Below are positions 1 through 10,794 of a stretch of DNA of 64,000 bases, piece by piece; position 1 is the stretch's first letter; each line of letters starts with the position of its first letter. The stretch is from NCBI RefSeq assembly GCF_006715045.1, contig NZ_VFML01000002.1:434001-498000 (forward strand), read 5' to 3'. This DNA comes from Amycolatopsis cihanbeyliensis. Lineage in GTDB: Bacteria; Actinomycetota; Actinomycetes; Mycobacteriales; Pseudonocardiaceae. The translations under genes were made by a program, and so were the position numbers. The notes under the pieces were generated by a model that was not told where the DNA came from, did not search any database, and saw only the letters and a list, made by a program, of their open reading frames with translations.

Positions 1-126
1 GCCGGCTCTCTCTCCGGGCGCCGCCTCCCCTGGCTAGGCAAGGCGCTAGCCGGGTTGTCGGTTGCTGTGACCAACACCCGGTCTGGCGCGGAAATACGGT
101 GCCGCACCGGGCCGGTCGTACCGGGT

Positions 127-1199
127 ATGAACAGGGCCGCGGACCACGAGACCGATGTCGTGGTGATCGGTGCGGGGCAGGCCGGGCTGTCCGCCGCCTA
201 CTTCCTGCGCCGCGCCGGGCTGGACTTCGCCGTGCTCGACCACGGCAAGCGAGCCGGCGGGGCCTGGCAGTACCGGTGGCCCTCGCTGCGGCTGGGCAAG
301 GTGCACGGAATCCACGACCTGCCGGGCCTCCCGCTCGGCACACCGGACGGCGACCGCCCCGCCGCGGAGGTCGTCTCCGAGTACTTCGACCGCTACGAGC
401 GGGCCTTCGACCTTCCGGTGCTGCGCCCGGTGGACGTGCGGTCCGTGCGCCGGAGCGAGGACGGCCGGCTGCTGGTGGACAGCGCCACCGAAACCTGGGC
501 GGCGCGCGCGGTGATCAACGCGACCGGACCTGGGACCGTCCATTCTGGCCGCACTACCCAGGCCAGGACAGCTTCACCGGAAGGCAACCGCACACCGCCG
601 ACTACACCGGCCCCGCCGAGTTCCGCGGCAAGCACGTCGTGGTGGTCGGCGGCGGCACCTCCGCGGTCCAACTGCTCACCGAGATCGCCACCGAGGGCGA
701 ACCGGCCGGTACGACCTGGGTGACCCGCAGGCCGCCGGTGTTCCACAAGGGCCCGTTCACCCCTGAGCACGGCCGGGCCGCCGTCGCCAAGGTGGAGAAG
801 GCCGTGCGGGCGGGTAGGCCGCCCGCCAGCGTGGTGAGCGTTACCGAACTGACCCTCACCCCCGAGGCCGAGCGGGCCCGTGCGGCGGGATTGCTGGACC
901 GAAAGCCGATGTTCGAGCGGATCACCCCGCACGGTGTCGTCTGGGCGGACGGCACCGTGCAGCGGGCCGACGTGATCCTGTGGGCCACCGGCTTCCGCGC
1001 CACCTTCGACCACCTGGCGCCGTTACGGATCCGCGAACCCGGCGGCGGAATCCGGATGGACGGCACCCGCGTCGTCGCCGAACCGCGCCTGCACCTGGTC
1101 GGCTACGGCCCCTCGGCCAGCACGATCGGCGCCACCAGGGCCGGTCGCGCCGCCGCGCACGCCGTCCATAACCTCATCCTCGCCGGAGCGAGATCGTGA
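127..1199 (+). pseudogene. Flavin-dependent monooxygenase (FMO/BVMO-like), frameshifted
   Basis: NAD(P)H/FAD-dependent oxidoreductase of the flavin-containing monooxygenase type. The first half reads from ATG 127 with the FAD-binding Rossmann motif GAGQAG (residues 15-20) and GGAWQYRWPSL. At about position 528 the frame must change: downstream in frame 3 the family motif TWDRPFWP, a second Rossmann motif VVVVGGGTSA and the C-terminal ATGFRATFDHL block continue to the stop at 1199. Reading GGA-ACC-TGG instead of GGA-CC-TGG (one missing base near 528/529) restores a ~357-residue protein of normal family length. This is therefore either a recent one-base deletion or a sequencing error. It converges with the next gene, 3 bp apart. 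The exact substrate cannot be told. Confidence 0.85.
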
Positions 1200-1202
1200 G
1201 CC

Positions 1203-1847
1203 TCAGAGCCCGCTGACCTTCACCGGGAACCTTCTGAGCGTGACGATCGTGGTGTCCGGGAGCACCAGGTCGACGGGGTTCTCCAACTCGTACAGGTCGC
1301 GCTGTGGTGGGAACTGGGTGAGGCGCGCGAAGAGCCGCGCGGGGTCCTCTGTGGTCAGGACAAGCCGTTCGCTGCCCGGCCGGTCGATGGTCATGGTGAA
1401 GCTGAGCACCATGACCATCTCGTACCGGGGCGGGTTCCCCTGGGTCAGCCGGAGTCGGCTCTGCACATCGGCGTCCGGGTTGTTCTGCTCGAGCGTGATC
1501 GTGCCGCCCTCGGTGCCGTTGTCGTCCGGCAGTTTGCCGGTCACCTTGAACTCGAGCGTGCGCAGCCGCACCGAGCGATCCGGGTCGTAAGGGTCCGCCT
1601 CGACTCGGTGCTTGATGCCACCGCGGAAGTCCACCCTCACCAGATCAGTGCGGATCCGCACCTGTGTGTCGGTCGCCAGCATGCTGTACGGGATCTCGGC
1701 GCCGACCGGGGGCAGTTCGTCCCGCTGGGCCTCGGCCGGGGACGCGCCGAGCACGCCCAGCGCCGCCGCACCGCCCATCGCCGCTGTCGCACGCAGGAAT
1801 CCACGGCGGTCCAGGCCGTTGGCGGGGTTGTCGCTCGACGCAGGCAT
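1203..1847 (-). CDS. Tat-exported protein of unknown function
   Basis: 214-residue secreted protein. The N-terminus carries a textbook twin-arginine motif (D-R14-R15-G-F-L), an alanine-rich hydrophobic stretch and a probable signal-peptidase site after ...SPAEA (residue 40). The mature part (about 174 residues) is rich in beta-prone, charged sequence without a motif I recognise; there are no cysteines or membrane segments after the signal. The start ATG follows a strong Shine-Dalgarno (CCGAGGAGGACGAAGG). Tat export suggests the protein folds, possibly with a cofactor, before translocation. The function is unknown. Confidence 0.85.
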   Translation of the reverse strand: MPASSDNPANGLDRRGFLRATAAMGGAAALGVLGASPAEAQRDELPPVGAEIPYSMLATDTQVRIRTDLVRVDFRGGIKHRVEADPYDPDRSVRLRTLEFKVTGKLPDDNGTEGGTITLEQNNPDADVQSRLRLTQGNPPRYEMVMVLSFTMTIDRPGSERLVLTTEDPARLFARLTQFPPQRDLYELENPVDLVLPDTTIVTLRRFPVKVSGL

Positions 1848-1950
1848 CCTTCGTCCTCCTCGGTTTTCCTGGTCCTCCTGCCTTCCGAAACTAGCCAGCG
1901 GAGATCGTCACAGCGAGGTCCAGCGGGCAGATCCGCCTGGTCGTGTCCAC

Positions 1951-1973
1951 CGGCGTGACGGGCCGTCACGCCG
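1951..1973. promoter_or_regulatory. 23-bp near-perfect palindrome between two minus-strand genes
   Basis: CGGCGTGACGG is followed after one central base by its exact reverse complement. It lies in the 227-bp gap between the broken NmrA gene and the Tat protein gene (both minus strand), about 105 bp upstream of the latter. It could be a dimeric regulator's operator or a factor-independent terminator stem for the upstream gene; there is no T-run on the minus strand, which slightly favours an operator. A smaller hairpin (GCGGGC-ACT-GCCCGC) lies at about 2054-2068. Confidence 0.5.
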
Positions 1974-2074
1974 ATGCCCGCCGGGGCAGGCGCACGCCAC
2001 GGACGGGGAGGCCAGCGCCACGAGTGGGTGACTCCCGTCCTCGCCGGGCCCGTGGCGGGCACTGCCCGCAATAC

Positions 2075-2580
2075 TCACGACCTCAGATGGCGGTAACTCT
2101 CCGGGTATCGCTGCAGGTATTCGGCGAAGGACTGGGCGGGGTGGCCGGTCAGTTCGGGCACCGTGGTGCTGACCGTGCTCAGTTCGCCGGTGGCGATGGC
2201 CTCGTAGGAACTGACCCAGCCCGCCACCTCCCAGTCGGCGGCCCCGTAGTCCGACCTTGATGCGTAGGCTTCCTCGCGCGTCTCCGGCACGTAGGTCACG
2301 GTGCGCCCGGCGAACCGGCTCAGCTCCTCGGCCGTCTCGGCCAGCGTCAACGCCGTCGGCCCGGTGATGTCGTAGGTGGCGCCGTCGTGGCCATCGCCGG
2401 TCAGCACGGCAGCGGCCACATCGGCGATGTCTCGGCCGGCGGTGCCGCGATGGCTCCGGGCAACTGCGGCAGCCGGGCGGGGTCCCGGCCGAGCGGGCGC
2501 AGGGATGCGTCCGCCGCGGCGAGCCGCCGGGCGACACCGCCGCCGAGCTGTCCGCTCGCACCGGTTACCGCAGCGCAACG
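2075..2580 (-). pseudogene. NmrA/QorB-type NAD(P)-binding oxidoreductase remnant
   Basis: Remains of a QorB-like SDR (NmrA family). The N-terminal Rossmann segment AVTGASGQLGGGVARRL is readable in one frame (about 2440-2575). The C-terminal half, starting at GRDIADVAAAVLTGDGHDGATY and ending YPESYRHLRS, is in another frame (2075 to about 2440). Family members have about 280 residues. Here roughly 100 residues between ARLPQLPGA and GRDIADVAA are missing and the frames no longer join. The usual Met-Ile/Val start before AVTGASG is also absent (codons read R-C-A-A). A non-functional gene. Confidence 0.85.
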
Positions 2581-2734
2581 TCGGCCGCATCCTGGCCGCC
2601 CGCGACGCCGCCACCACCGGTCAGAGCTGCTATATCGGACAGTCTCCCAGTCGCACACAAAACAGCAGGTCGGAGCCGGTTTTTCACCATGATCCACGTC
2701 ATGGAAAACAACCTAAGTGAACAAGCTGCTTTTG

Positions 2735-3274
2735 CTATTCACGTAGGCGAGTTTGCCGTCCGCGGCGGCCGCCGGGCTCGCGGAAGATGACCCAGCGCAT
2801 GACGCTGTACATGTAGACCGCCTCGCAGGCGCCCGCGATGATGCGGGACAGGTGGTACTGCAGGCCGAGCGCGACCAACCCGCCGCCGACACCGAGGATG
2901 AACGCCAGGTAGTTGATCGCGATCGCCACCGCGTACAGCACGGCCTGCCTGCCGACCGGCGCGTGCGAGCGGAAGTTGAAGTGCCGGTTCAGCACGAAAG
3001 CCAGGCCGAAGGCGATCAGGTAGGCCAGGGTGAACCCCGCCGCCACCGGCAGCCCGAGTACCCCGCGAAAGACCGTCAGCAACAGCAGGTCCACCCCGAA
3101 GGTGCAGCTGTTGATCAGGGCGAACCCGAGCAGGCTGGGCGGCACGACGGCGGCGAGCCCGAAGGGCAACCGGCGCACCACCGCCGCGCAGAACCGGGCG
3201 AACCGCCCGGTGAAACCGGTTTCGGAGGAGTCGTGCCGTTCTGGCCGATGAACGTCGACATGTGCCGGGGCCAC
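2735..3274 (-). CDS. GtrA-family membrane protein
   Basis: 179 residues with four predicted transmembrane helices and the GtrA-family pattern F-x-N-R-x-x-N-F (FVLNRHFNFRSHAP, about residues 92-105). GtrA-like proteins are small flippase-like partners in moving lipid-linked sugars across the membrane, often for cell-wall or teichoic/arabinogalactan glycosylation. The N-terminus (about 40 residues) is hydrophilic with a basic patch. There is no glycosyltransferase next to it, so the sugar is unknown. It is divergent from the next membrane protein gene; the shared gap is about 155 bp. Confidence 0.8.
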   Translation of the reverse strand: MAPAHVDVHRPERHDSSETGFTGRFARFCAAVVRRLPFGLAAVVPPSLLGFALINSCTFGVDLLLLTVFRGVLGLPVAAGFTLAYLIAFGLAFVLNRHFNFRSHAPVGRQAVLYAVAIAINYLAFILGVGGGLVALGLQYHLSRIIAGACEAVYMYSVMRWVIFREPGGRRGRQTRLRE

Positions 3275-3430
3275 GGGGCCAGCCTGGCACCGCCAGGTGA
3301 CAGGATGCCGACCAGCAGGTGATCACCAACCGACGGTGGCGCCATCCACCCCGGAAAAGGTGGGGTCGACACCAGTGTGCCTGCCGTGCCGGCTGCTAGC
3401 TTGATATGTGGGATCTCACCGGGAGGCAGC

Positions 3431-3952
3431 GTGTTCGGCTGGTTGTGCGTGGCGCTCGGCGTGGCCTTCGGCTCCGCCGTGGTTCCGCTGATCAGCGCCG
3501 AACTGTTCGTGATCGGCCTCGCCTCCAGTACCTCCGGCGTTCCCTGGCTGGCGATCGGCATCGCCGTCGCAACCGGTCAGGTCGCCGGCAAGCTGCTGTT
3601 CTACCTCGCCGCGCGGGGCTCGATCCGGCTGCCGTCCTTCCTCACCGACAAGCTGCACGGCCGGCGGCGCCCGTCGGCACGGCGGGAGCGTTGGCGGGAC
3701 CGCACCAAGCGGCTGCGGAGCTGGCTGGAGGCGCTGCGCGAGCGCTGTCACCGCCATCCGCACTGGATGACCGGAACGTACGGGGCCAGCGCCCTCTTCG
3801 GGCTTCCGCCGTTCATGGCGACCACGGTGCTCGCCGGTCTGGTGCGCATGCCGATGTCGGTGTTCCTCACCGCCGGGCTGCTCGGCCGCTGCATCCGGTT
3901 CAGCGCGCTGGCCGCGTCGCCCGCCATGTTCGCCGCCTGGCTGCAGTTCTGA
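3431..3952 (+). CDS. Small VTT/DedA-like membrane protein
   Basis: 173 residues from GTG 3431, chosen because GGGAGG sits 4 bases upstream. Hydrophobic segments lie at the N-terminus (about 2-30 and 38-55) and C-terminus (about 115-170), with a long basic loop (residues about 65-105, rich in Arg) between. The pattern G-x-x-x-G-x-x-x-F-Y near residue 50-57 (GQVAGKLLFYLAARGS) and the overall arrangement resemble small YqaA/VTT (SNARE-associated) proteins that take part in lipid scrambling or membrane homeostasis. Family assignment is tentative. Confidence 0.6.
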   Translation: MFGWLCVALGVAFGSAVVPLISAELFVIGLASSTSGVPWLAIGIAVATGQVAGKLLFYLAARGSIRLPSFLTDKLHGRRRPSARRERWRDRTKRLRSWLEALRERCHRHPHWMTGTYGASALFGLPPFMATTVLAGLVRMPMSVFLTAGLLGRCIRFSALAASPAMFAAWLQF

Positions 3953-3975
3953 CCCGGTGCCGCGGTCTGACCGGT

Positions 3976-4425
3976 TCAGGAACCCGCGGCGGCCTCGAGC
4001 TCGACGGCCTTGCGCATGGTCGCCCTGGCGCGCCGGCGATCGCCTGCGATGTCGTAGGCGTAGGCCAGCCGGTACCAGTGTCGCCAGTCCTCGGGCTCCG
4101 CGGTCAGCTCGGCCTTGCGCCGCTCGAACCACTCGTCGGCGGCCGCGCGGTCCACCCTGCCGGACGGCCGCCGCGGCAGGTCGGACACGTCGGGCAGGCC
4201 GCCCTCCGCCTCCAGCCTGCGGGCGAGCCGCTGGATCCGGACGCCGGAACGCCAGGTGGTCGCCAACATCCAGACGCCGAGCAAGGGCAGCAGCAACACC
4301 CCGGTCCCGAGCAGCATCGGAACGGTCTCCCCGGTCCGCAGCAACGCCACCGCGCGGCCCGCCAGCAGCACCAGGTACACGGCGACCGCGACGGTCAGCA
4401 GCAGCGCGACGTTGCGCGCCCTCAT
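3976..4425 (-). CDS. Membrane-anchored TPR-like protein
   Basis: 149 residues. Two N-terminal membrane helices (about 7-28 and 36-55) are followed by a cytoplasmic part with a tetratricopeptide-like unit (WRHWYRLAYAYDIAGDRRRA, about residues 117-136). The gene starts 7 bp after the dapB stop and is on the same strand, so it is the last member of a pnp/M16/dapB transcription unit. The role is unknown; the TPR suggests a scaffold at the membrane. Confidence 0.75.
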   Translation of the reverse strand: MRARNVALLLTVAVAVYLVLLAGRAVALLRTGETVPMLLGTGVLLLPLLGVWMLATTWRSGVRIQRLARRLEAEGGLPDVSDLPRRPSGRVDRAAADEWFERRKAELTAEPEDWRHWYRLAYAYDIAGDRRRARATMRKAVELEAAAGS

Positions 4426-4432
4426 CGGGTCA

Positions 4433-6591
<2,159 letters not shown>

Positions 6592-6604
6592 GCTTTCCTC
6601 ACCA

Positions 6605-6714
6605 ACCGCTATGAGTGACCCGCCCACCCGTCTCCCACCACCGCCCAAGCGGAGGTACTGACGCGCCGCTGCGTCCCTCGCATGTCAGCGAGGGACGGGG
6701 CACTCATGGCCGGT
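6605..6714. repeat. Dispersed palindromic repeat, copy A
   Basis: About 110-bp element in the gap between pnp and the M16 gene. Outer inverted repeats contain ATGAGTG.CCCG / CG.GGCACTCAT; the internal stem is GTCCCTCGC-6 nt-GCGAGGGAC. It shares with copy B at 33036-33145 the core CCCGCCCACCCGTCTCCC, then ACCACC, and CTGACGCGCCGCTG. Where the two copies differ inside stems, both arms change together. See findings. Confidence 0.8.
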
Positions 6715-6727
6715 GTCCGAACCGGGG

Positions 6728-8998
6728 TTACTGGGTGGCGTCGGCCGTGTCGGGGGTCTCGGCCGTGTCGGGGGTCTCGGCCGCGGCGGGCTTGTCCTCC
6801 TCGTCGTTCACGACGGTGAGGCTGATCTTGCCGCGACTGTCGATGTCGGCGATCTCCACCCGGAGCTTGTCACCGACATTCACCACGTCCTCGACCTTGC
6901 CGATCCGCTTGCCGTTACCCAGCTTCGAGATGTGCACGAGGCCGTCCTTGCCGGGCAGCAGCGAGACGAACGCGCCGAACGCGGCCGTCTTCACCACGGT
7001 GCCGAGGAAGCGCTCGCCGACCTTGGGCAGCTGCGGGTTCGCGATCGCGTTGATCTTGTCGATCGCGGCCTCCGCCGAGGGCCCGTCGGAGGCGCCGACG
7101 TAGATCGTGCCGTCGTCCTCGATGGAGATGTCGGCGCCGGTCTCCTCGGTGATCGAGTTGATCATCTTGCCCTTCGGCCCGATCACCTCGCCGATCTTGT
7201 CCACCGGGACCTTCACGCTGGTCACCCGCGGCGCGTACGGGCTCATCTCGTCCGGGGAGTCGATGGCCTCGGAGATCACGTCCAGGATCGTCAGCCGGGC
7301 TTCCTTGGCCTGGTTCAGCGCGGCGGCGAGCACATCGGACGGAATGCCGTCCAGCTTGGTGTCCAGTTGCAGCGCGGTCACGATGTCCTTGGTGCCGGCG
7401 ACCTTGAAGTCCATGTCACCGAAGGCGTCCTCGGCGCCGAGGATGTCGGTCAGCGCGACGAACTCGGTCTTGCCGTCCACCTCGTCGGACACCAGACCCA
7501 TGGCGATCCCCGCCACCGGCGCCTTCAGCGGCACCCCGGCGTTCAGCAGGCCCATCGTGGACGCGCAGACCGAACCCATCGAGGTGGAACCGTTCGAACC
7601 GAGCGCCTCGGAGACCTGCCGGATCGCGTAGGGGAACTCGTCCCGCTTGGGCAGCACCGGCACCAGCGCCCGCTCGGCCAGCATGCCGTGCCCGACCTCC
7701 CGCCGTTTCGGCGTGCCGACCCGGCCGGTCTCGCCGGTGGAGAAGGGCGGGAAGTTGTAGTGGTGCAGGTAGCGCTTGCTCGTCTCCGGGGACAGCGTGT
7801 CCAGCTGCTGCTCCATCCGCAGCATGTTCAGCGTGGTGATGCCGAGGATCTGCGTCTCGCCCCGCTCGAACAGCGCCGAACCGTGCGCCCTCGGCACTAC
7901 CGACACCTCGGCCGCGAGCTGCCGGATGTCCCCTGGGCCGCGGCCGTCGATCCGCACCTGGTCGCGCAGGATGCGCTGCCGGATCAGCTTCTTGGTCAGC
8001 GCCCGGAACGCGGCGCCGATCTCCTTCTCCCGGCCCTCGAAGGTCTCGCCCTCGCCGACGCCGATCCTGGCCAGCACGTCGGCCTTGATCTCGTCGGTGG
8101 CGTTGTCCCGCTCCTGTTTGCCGTGGATCGCCAGCGCCTTGGTGAGACTCTCGGTGGCGATACCGGCCACAGCCTCGTAGGCGTCCTCCTGGTAGGCCAG
8201 GAACAGCGGGAAGTCGCCGGTCGGCTTGGCGGCCGGCTCGGCCAGCCGCTGTTGCGCCTCGCAGAGCATCCGGATGAACGGCTTGGCCGCGTCCAGGCCC
8301 TCGGCCACGACCTGCTCGGTCGGCGCGGTCGCGCCCGCCTCGACCAGGTCGAGGGTGTTTTCGGTGCCCTCGGCCTCGACCATCATGATGGCCACGTCCT
8401 CCGGGGCGTCGCCGACGATGCGGCCGGCCACCACCATGTTGAACGTGGCCTGCTCGAGCTGCTCCCAGGTGGGGAAGGCCACCCACTGGTCCTCGATCAG
8501 CGCGACGCGCACGCCGCCGACCGGACCGGAGAACGGCAGCCCGCTGATCTGTGTGGACGCCGAGGCCGCGTTGATCGCCAGCACGTCATAGGGGTCGTCC
8601 GGGTGCAGGCTCTGCACGGTGATGACGACCTGGATCTCGTTGCGCAGCCCGTCGGCGAAGGAAGGGCGCAGCGGCCGGTCGATCAGCCGGCAGGTCAGCA
8701 CCGCGTCGGTGGAGGGGCGACCTTCCCGGCGGAAGAACGAGCCCGGCACCTTGCCGATCGCGTACATCCGCTCCTCGACGTCCACGGTCAGCGGGAAAAA
8801 GTCGAGTTGCTCCTTGGGCTGCTTGGACGCGGTGGTCGCGGACAGCAGCATGGTCTCGTCGTCCAGGTAGGCGACGACGGCGCCGGCGGCCAGCCGGGCC
8901 AGCCGTCCGGTCTCGAACCGGACGGTGCGGGTGCCGAACCGCCCGTTGTCGATCACGGCTTCGGTTTCGTGCACGGTGACTCCGGTGGAGTCGGTCAT
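6728..8998 (-). CDS. pnp: Polyribonucleotide nucleotidyltransferase (PNPase/GPSI)
   Basis: 3'-5' phosphorolytic exoribonuclease and RNA-tailing enzyme. 756 residues with two RNase PH domains separated by a helical domain, then a KH domain ([16 protein letters not shown].., GxxG loop) and an S1 domain ([20 protein letters not shown]). The C-terminus is acidic with a repeated AETPDT. In actinomycetes the enzyme was also described as guanosine pentaphosphate synthetase. ATG 8998 follows GAGGAGAAAG. Downstream of rpsO on the same strand; the 289-bp gap carries several strong hairpins. Confidence 0.97.
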   Translation of the reverse strand: MTDSTGVTVHETEAVIDNGRFGTRTVRFETGRLARLAAGAVVAYLDDETMLLSATTASKQPKEQLDFFPLTVDVEERMYAIGKVPGSFFRREGRPSTDAVLTCRLIDRPLRPSFADGLRNEIQVVITVQSLHPDDPYDVLAINAASASTQISGLPFSGPVGGVRVALIEDQWVAFPTWEQLEQATFNMVVAGRIVGDAPEDVAIMMVEAEGTENTLDLVEAGATAPTEQVVAEGLDAAKPFIRMLCEAQQRLAEPAAKPTGDFPLFLAYQEDAYEAVAGIATESLTKALAIHGKQERDNATDEIKADVLARIGVGEGETFEGREKEIGAAFRALTKKLIRQRILRDQVRIDGRGPGDIRQLAAEVSVVPRAHGSALFERGETQILGITTLNMLRMEQQLDTLSPETSKRYLHHYNFPPFSTGETGRVGTPKRREVGHGMLAERALVPVLPKRDEFPYAIRQVSEALGSNGSTSMGSVCASTMGLLNAGVPLKAPVAGIAMGLVSDEVDGKTEFVALTDILGAEDAFGDMDFKVAGTKDIVTALQLDTKLDGIPSDVLAAALNQAKEARLTILDVISEAIDSPDEMSPYAPRVTSVKVPVDKIGEVIGPKGKMINSITEETGADISIEDDGTIYVGASDGPSAEAAIDKINAIANPQLPKVGERFLGTVVKTAAFGAFVSLLPGKDGLVHISKLGNGKRIGKVEDVVNVGDKLRVEIADIDSRGKISLTVVNDEEDKPAAAETPDTAETPDTADATQ

Positions 8999-9168
8999 AA
9001 GAGTCTTTCTCCTCGTTACCTCTCGGGCAGACGCACGATCCCCACCCGTTGGGGGACGCCCGAGGAACGAGGCCGGTCATCGATCGAAGCCACCGGGAAC
9101 GAGCCCGGAAGCCACTACCGAGGACCGGCGAACTGGCCCTCGCACGCCATGCGCATGCCTTGCGTGTA

Positions 9169-9222
9169 CGGGACGTGCCGTTCTGCCCGTCCCGGCGGGC
9201 CGACGCCGCTCGGCGTCGCCCG
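9169..9222. promoter_or_regulatory. Tandem hairpins in the pnp leader
   Basis: CGGGACG/CGTCCCG (9169-9175 with 9188-9194) is followed by a longer stem, CGGGC.CGACGCC with GGCGTCG.CCCG (9196-9222), about 175-225 nt upstream of pnp on the transcribed strand. In Streptomyces the rpsO-pnp intergenic RNA folds into a hairpin cut by RNase III that governs pnp expression; these stems sit where such a site is expected. That they are the processing site here is an inference. Confidence 0.45.
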
Positions 9223-9244
9223 TGTTCCATCTTCCTTTGGTGTA

Positions 9245-9281
9245 CCGAGGGGGAGCGACCGAATCGGTCACTCCCCCTCGG
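9245..9281. terminator. Strong stem-loop just after rpsO
   Basis: CCGAGGGGGAG x GACCGA faces TCGGTC x CTCCCCCTCGG: 17 paired bases with one mismatch, beginning 7 bp past the rpsO stop on the minus strand. No U-run follows, as is usual for actinobacterial stems. It may end rpsO transcripts or be an RNase III/attenuation site allowing part of the transcription into pnp. Confidence 0.7.
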
Positions 9282-9287
9282 ACCTGG

Positions 9288-9557
9288 TCATCGGCGCAGG
9301 CCGAGACGCTTGATCAGCGAACGGTACCGTTCGATGTCCACCTTCATCACGTAGTTGAGCAGCCGGCGGCGACGGCCGACCAGCAGCAACAGGCCGCGAC
9401 GGGAGTGGTGGTCGTGCTTGTGCATCTTGAGATGCTCGGTCAGCCCGATGATCCGCTTGGTCAGCAGGGCCACCTGGGCCTCCGGCGATCCGGTGTCCGA
9501 GTCGTGCAGGCCGTACTCGTCGAGGATCGTCTTCTTCTCGTCGGTGGACAGTGCCAC
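9288..9557 (-). CDS. rpsO: 30S ribosomal protein S15
   Basis: 89 residues, the normal length. Binds 16S rRNA helices 20-22 and organises the central domain of the small subunit. It contains the signature [16 protein letters not shown] and the [25 protein letters not shown]-binding region. First gene of the rpsO-pnp unit; about 120 bp of leader precede it. Confidence 0.98.
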   Translation of the reverse strand: MALSTDEKKTILDEYGLHDSDTGSPEAQVALLTKRIIGLTEHLKMHKHDHHSRRGLLLLVGRRRRLLNYVMKVDIERYRSLIKRLGLRR

Positions 9558-9679
9558 GCTGGGTATCTCCTTGTGTGTAGCTGTGCCGTGTCACCCGGCG
9601 CGTCGGCGCCGGTATGAGGACGGTCGCGGCCGCCACGGACTGCAGCCGGACCCGAACACCGAGCATAGCAGTAGGCCGT

Positions 9680-10195
9680 TCAGCCCAGACCGGCGCCGAG
9701 GCCGAACCGCTCGATCGGGGTGTAGCGCATCCCGTCCCCGCCCCGCTCGCTGGCGAACAGCACGACCTCGGTCGCGGTCCACCACGGCCCACGGTAGTCC
9801 CGCAACCGGGACAGCAGCCGCCGCCGCGCGCCGGGGTCGTGCCCGCGCGCGACGGTGAGGTGCGGGTGGAACGGCCTGTCCAGCTCGTCCGCGCCACTCG
9901 CCCCGGCCAGCGCGTCCAGCCCGGCCGAGCGCACCCCGACCCACAGGACCCCGGGAAAGGTGCCCGCCCCGGCCAGCCGCAGGTCGAGCATGGGGCGCCC
10001 GGCCAGCCGCGGGCGTAACCAGGCCGCCCTGGCCTCCGGGTCGTCCTCGCCGAAGAAGCCCAGGGTGATGTGCCACTGCCCGGGCGGCAGCCGGCGCAGC
10101 CGGGCGTCCGAAGGTGCGTCCGCCAGCGCGGTACGCAGCGACTCCACCACCGGATCGGGCGGCACCAGTGCACTGAACAGCCGCATCGCCGGCAT
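9680..10195 (-). CDS. thpR: RNA 2',3'-cyclic phosphodiesterase (2H family)
   Basis: LigT/ThpR-type 2H phosphoesterase, 171 residues. Both catalytic H-x-T motifs are visible: HIT at 42-44 (PGQWHITLGFFG) and HLT at 112-114 (FHPHLTVARG). It hydrolyses RNA 2',3'-cyclic phosphate to the 2'-phosphate and can reversibly join tRNA half ends in vitro. The start at 10195 lies 2 bp after the stop of the HTH gene; ATG 10186 (MRLFSAL) is an equally good start. The location beside RNA-maturation genes fits. Confidence 0.88.
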   Translation of the reverse strand: MPAMRLFSALVPPDPVVESLRTALADAPSDARLRRLPPGQWHITLGFFGEDDPEARAAWLRPRLAGRPMLDLRLAGAGTFPGVLWVGVRSAGLDALAGASGADELDRPFHPHLTVARGHDPGARRRLLSRLRDYRGPWWTATEVVLFASERGGDGMRYTPIERFGLGAGLG

Positions 10196-10197
10196 AC

Positions 10198-10677
10198 TCA
10201 GCCGGTCTTGCCCGCCCGGCGGAGCACGTCGGCGATCGCCGGGAAGTCGGGGTCGAGGCGGTCGGCCGCGTCCACCAGGTTCTCGTCCTCGGCGATGTCC
10301 CGCAGGGCGGTGAGCACGGCCTGGTCGTCCACTCCCCCGCCGACCGGCACGGTGTCCCTGCTGACCGTGGGCCGGGACTCCCGCACGTCCTCCAGCGCGG
10401 CCTTGAGCGCCGTCCGCTTCCCGGAGGCGACCTCGGGTGTCAGGATCTTGCGTTCCAGCATGATCATCCGGGCGAGCACGACCGGGTTGCCGATCTTCGC
10501 TCGCCTGCCGCTCATCACCTGGCTCAGCATCGGCGCGCTGATGCCCAGCACCTCGGCCAGGTACGCTTGGGAGACGTCGAAGGCCACCACCAGCCTGCGC
10601 ACCCGGTCACCGAGCGGTTCGCCGTACCACTCCCGCTGCAATGCGATGTTGCGCTGGACGATCTTGTGGTCCTCCAC
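10198..10677 (-). CDS. HTH (XRE-type) DNA-binding protein
   Basis: About 159 residues from GTG 10677, preferred because GGGGAG lies upstream and the conserved part begins here; an in-frame ATG at 10770 would add 31 weakly conserved residues. A lambda-repressor-type helix-turn-helix is visible (VSQAYLAEVLGISAPMLSQV, then MSGRRAKIG). The C-terminal half (about 90 residues, acidic, ending RRAGKTG) lacks a known effector domain. Putative regulator; target unknown. Transcribed between ribF and thpR. Confidence 0.75.
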   Translation of the reverse strand: MEDHKIVQRNIALQREWYGEPLGDRVRRLVVAFDVSQAYLAEVLGISAPMLSQVMSGRRAKIGNPVVLARMIMLERKILTPEVASGKRTALKAALEDVRESRPTVSRDTVPVGGGVDDQAVLTALRDIAEDENLVDAADRLDPDFPAIADVLRRAGKTG

Positions 10678-10794
10678 CTTGGCCCGCTCCCCTTGACAGC
10701 ATCTGGTCAGCCTCGCGGCTGCCTCGCATCTTGCCAGGTCGGGCCGCCCGTCCGGGGTCGAATCGCCCACGCGTTCGCGATAGCACCCGTCCGC

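Noticed and set aside
6713..9313. Long plus-strand frame opposite pnp
   Set aside because: Typical high-GC shadow of pnp; His/Leu/Asp/Val rich and lacks start signals.
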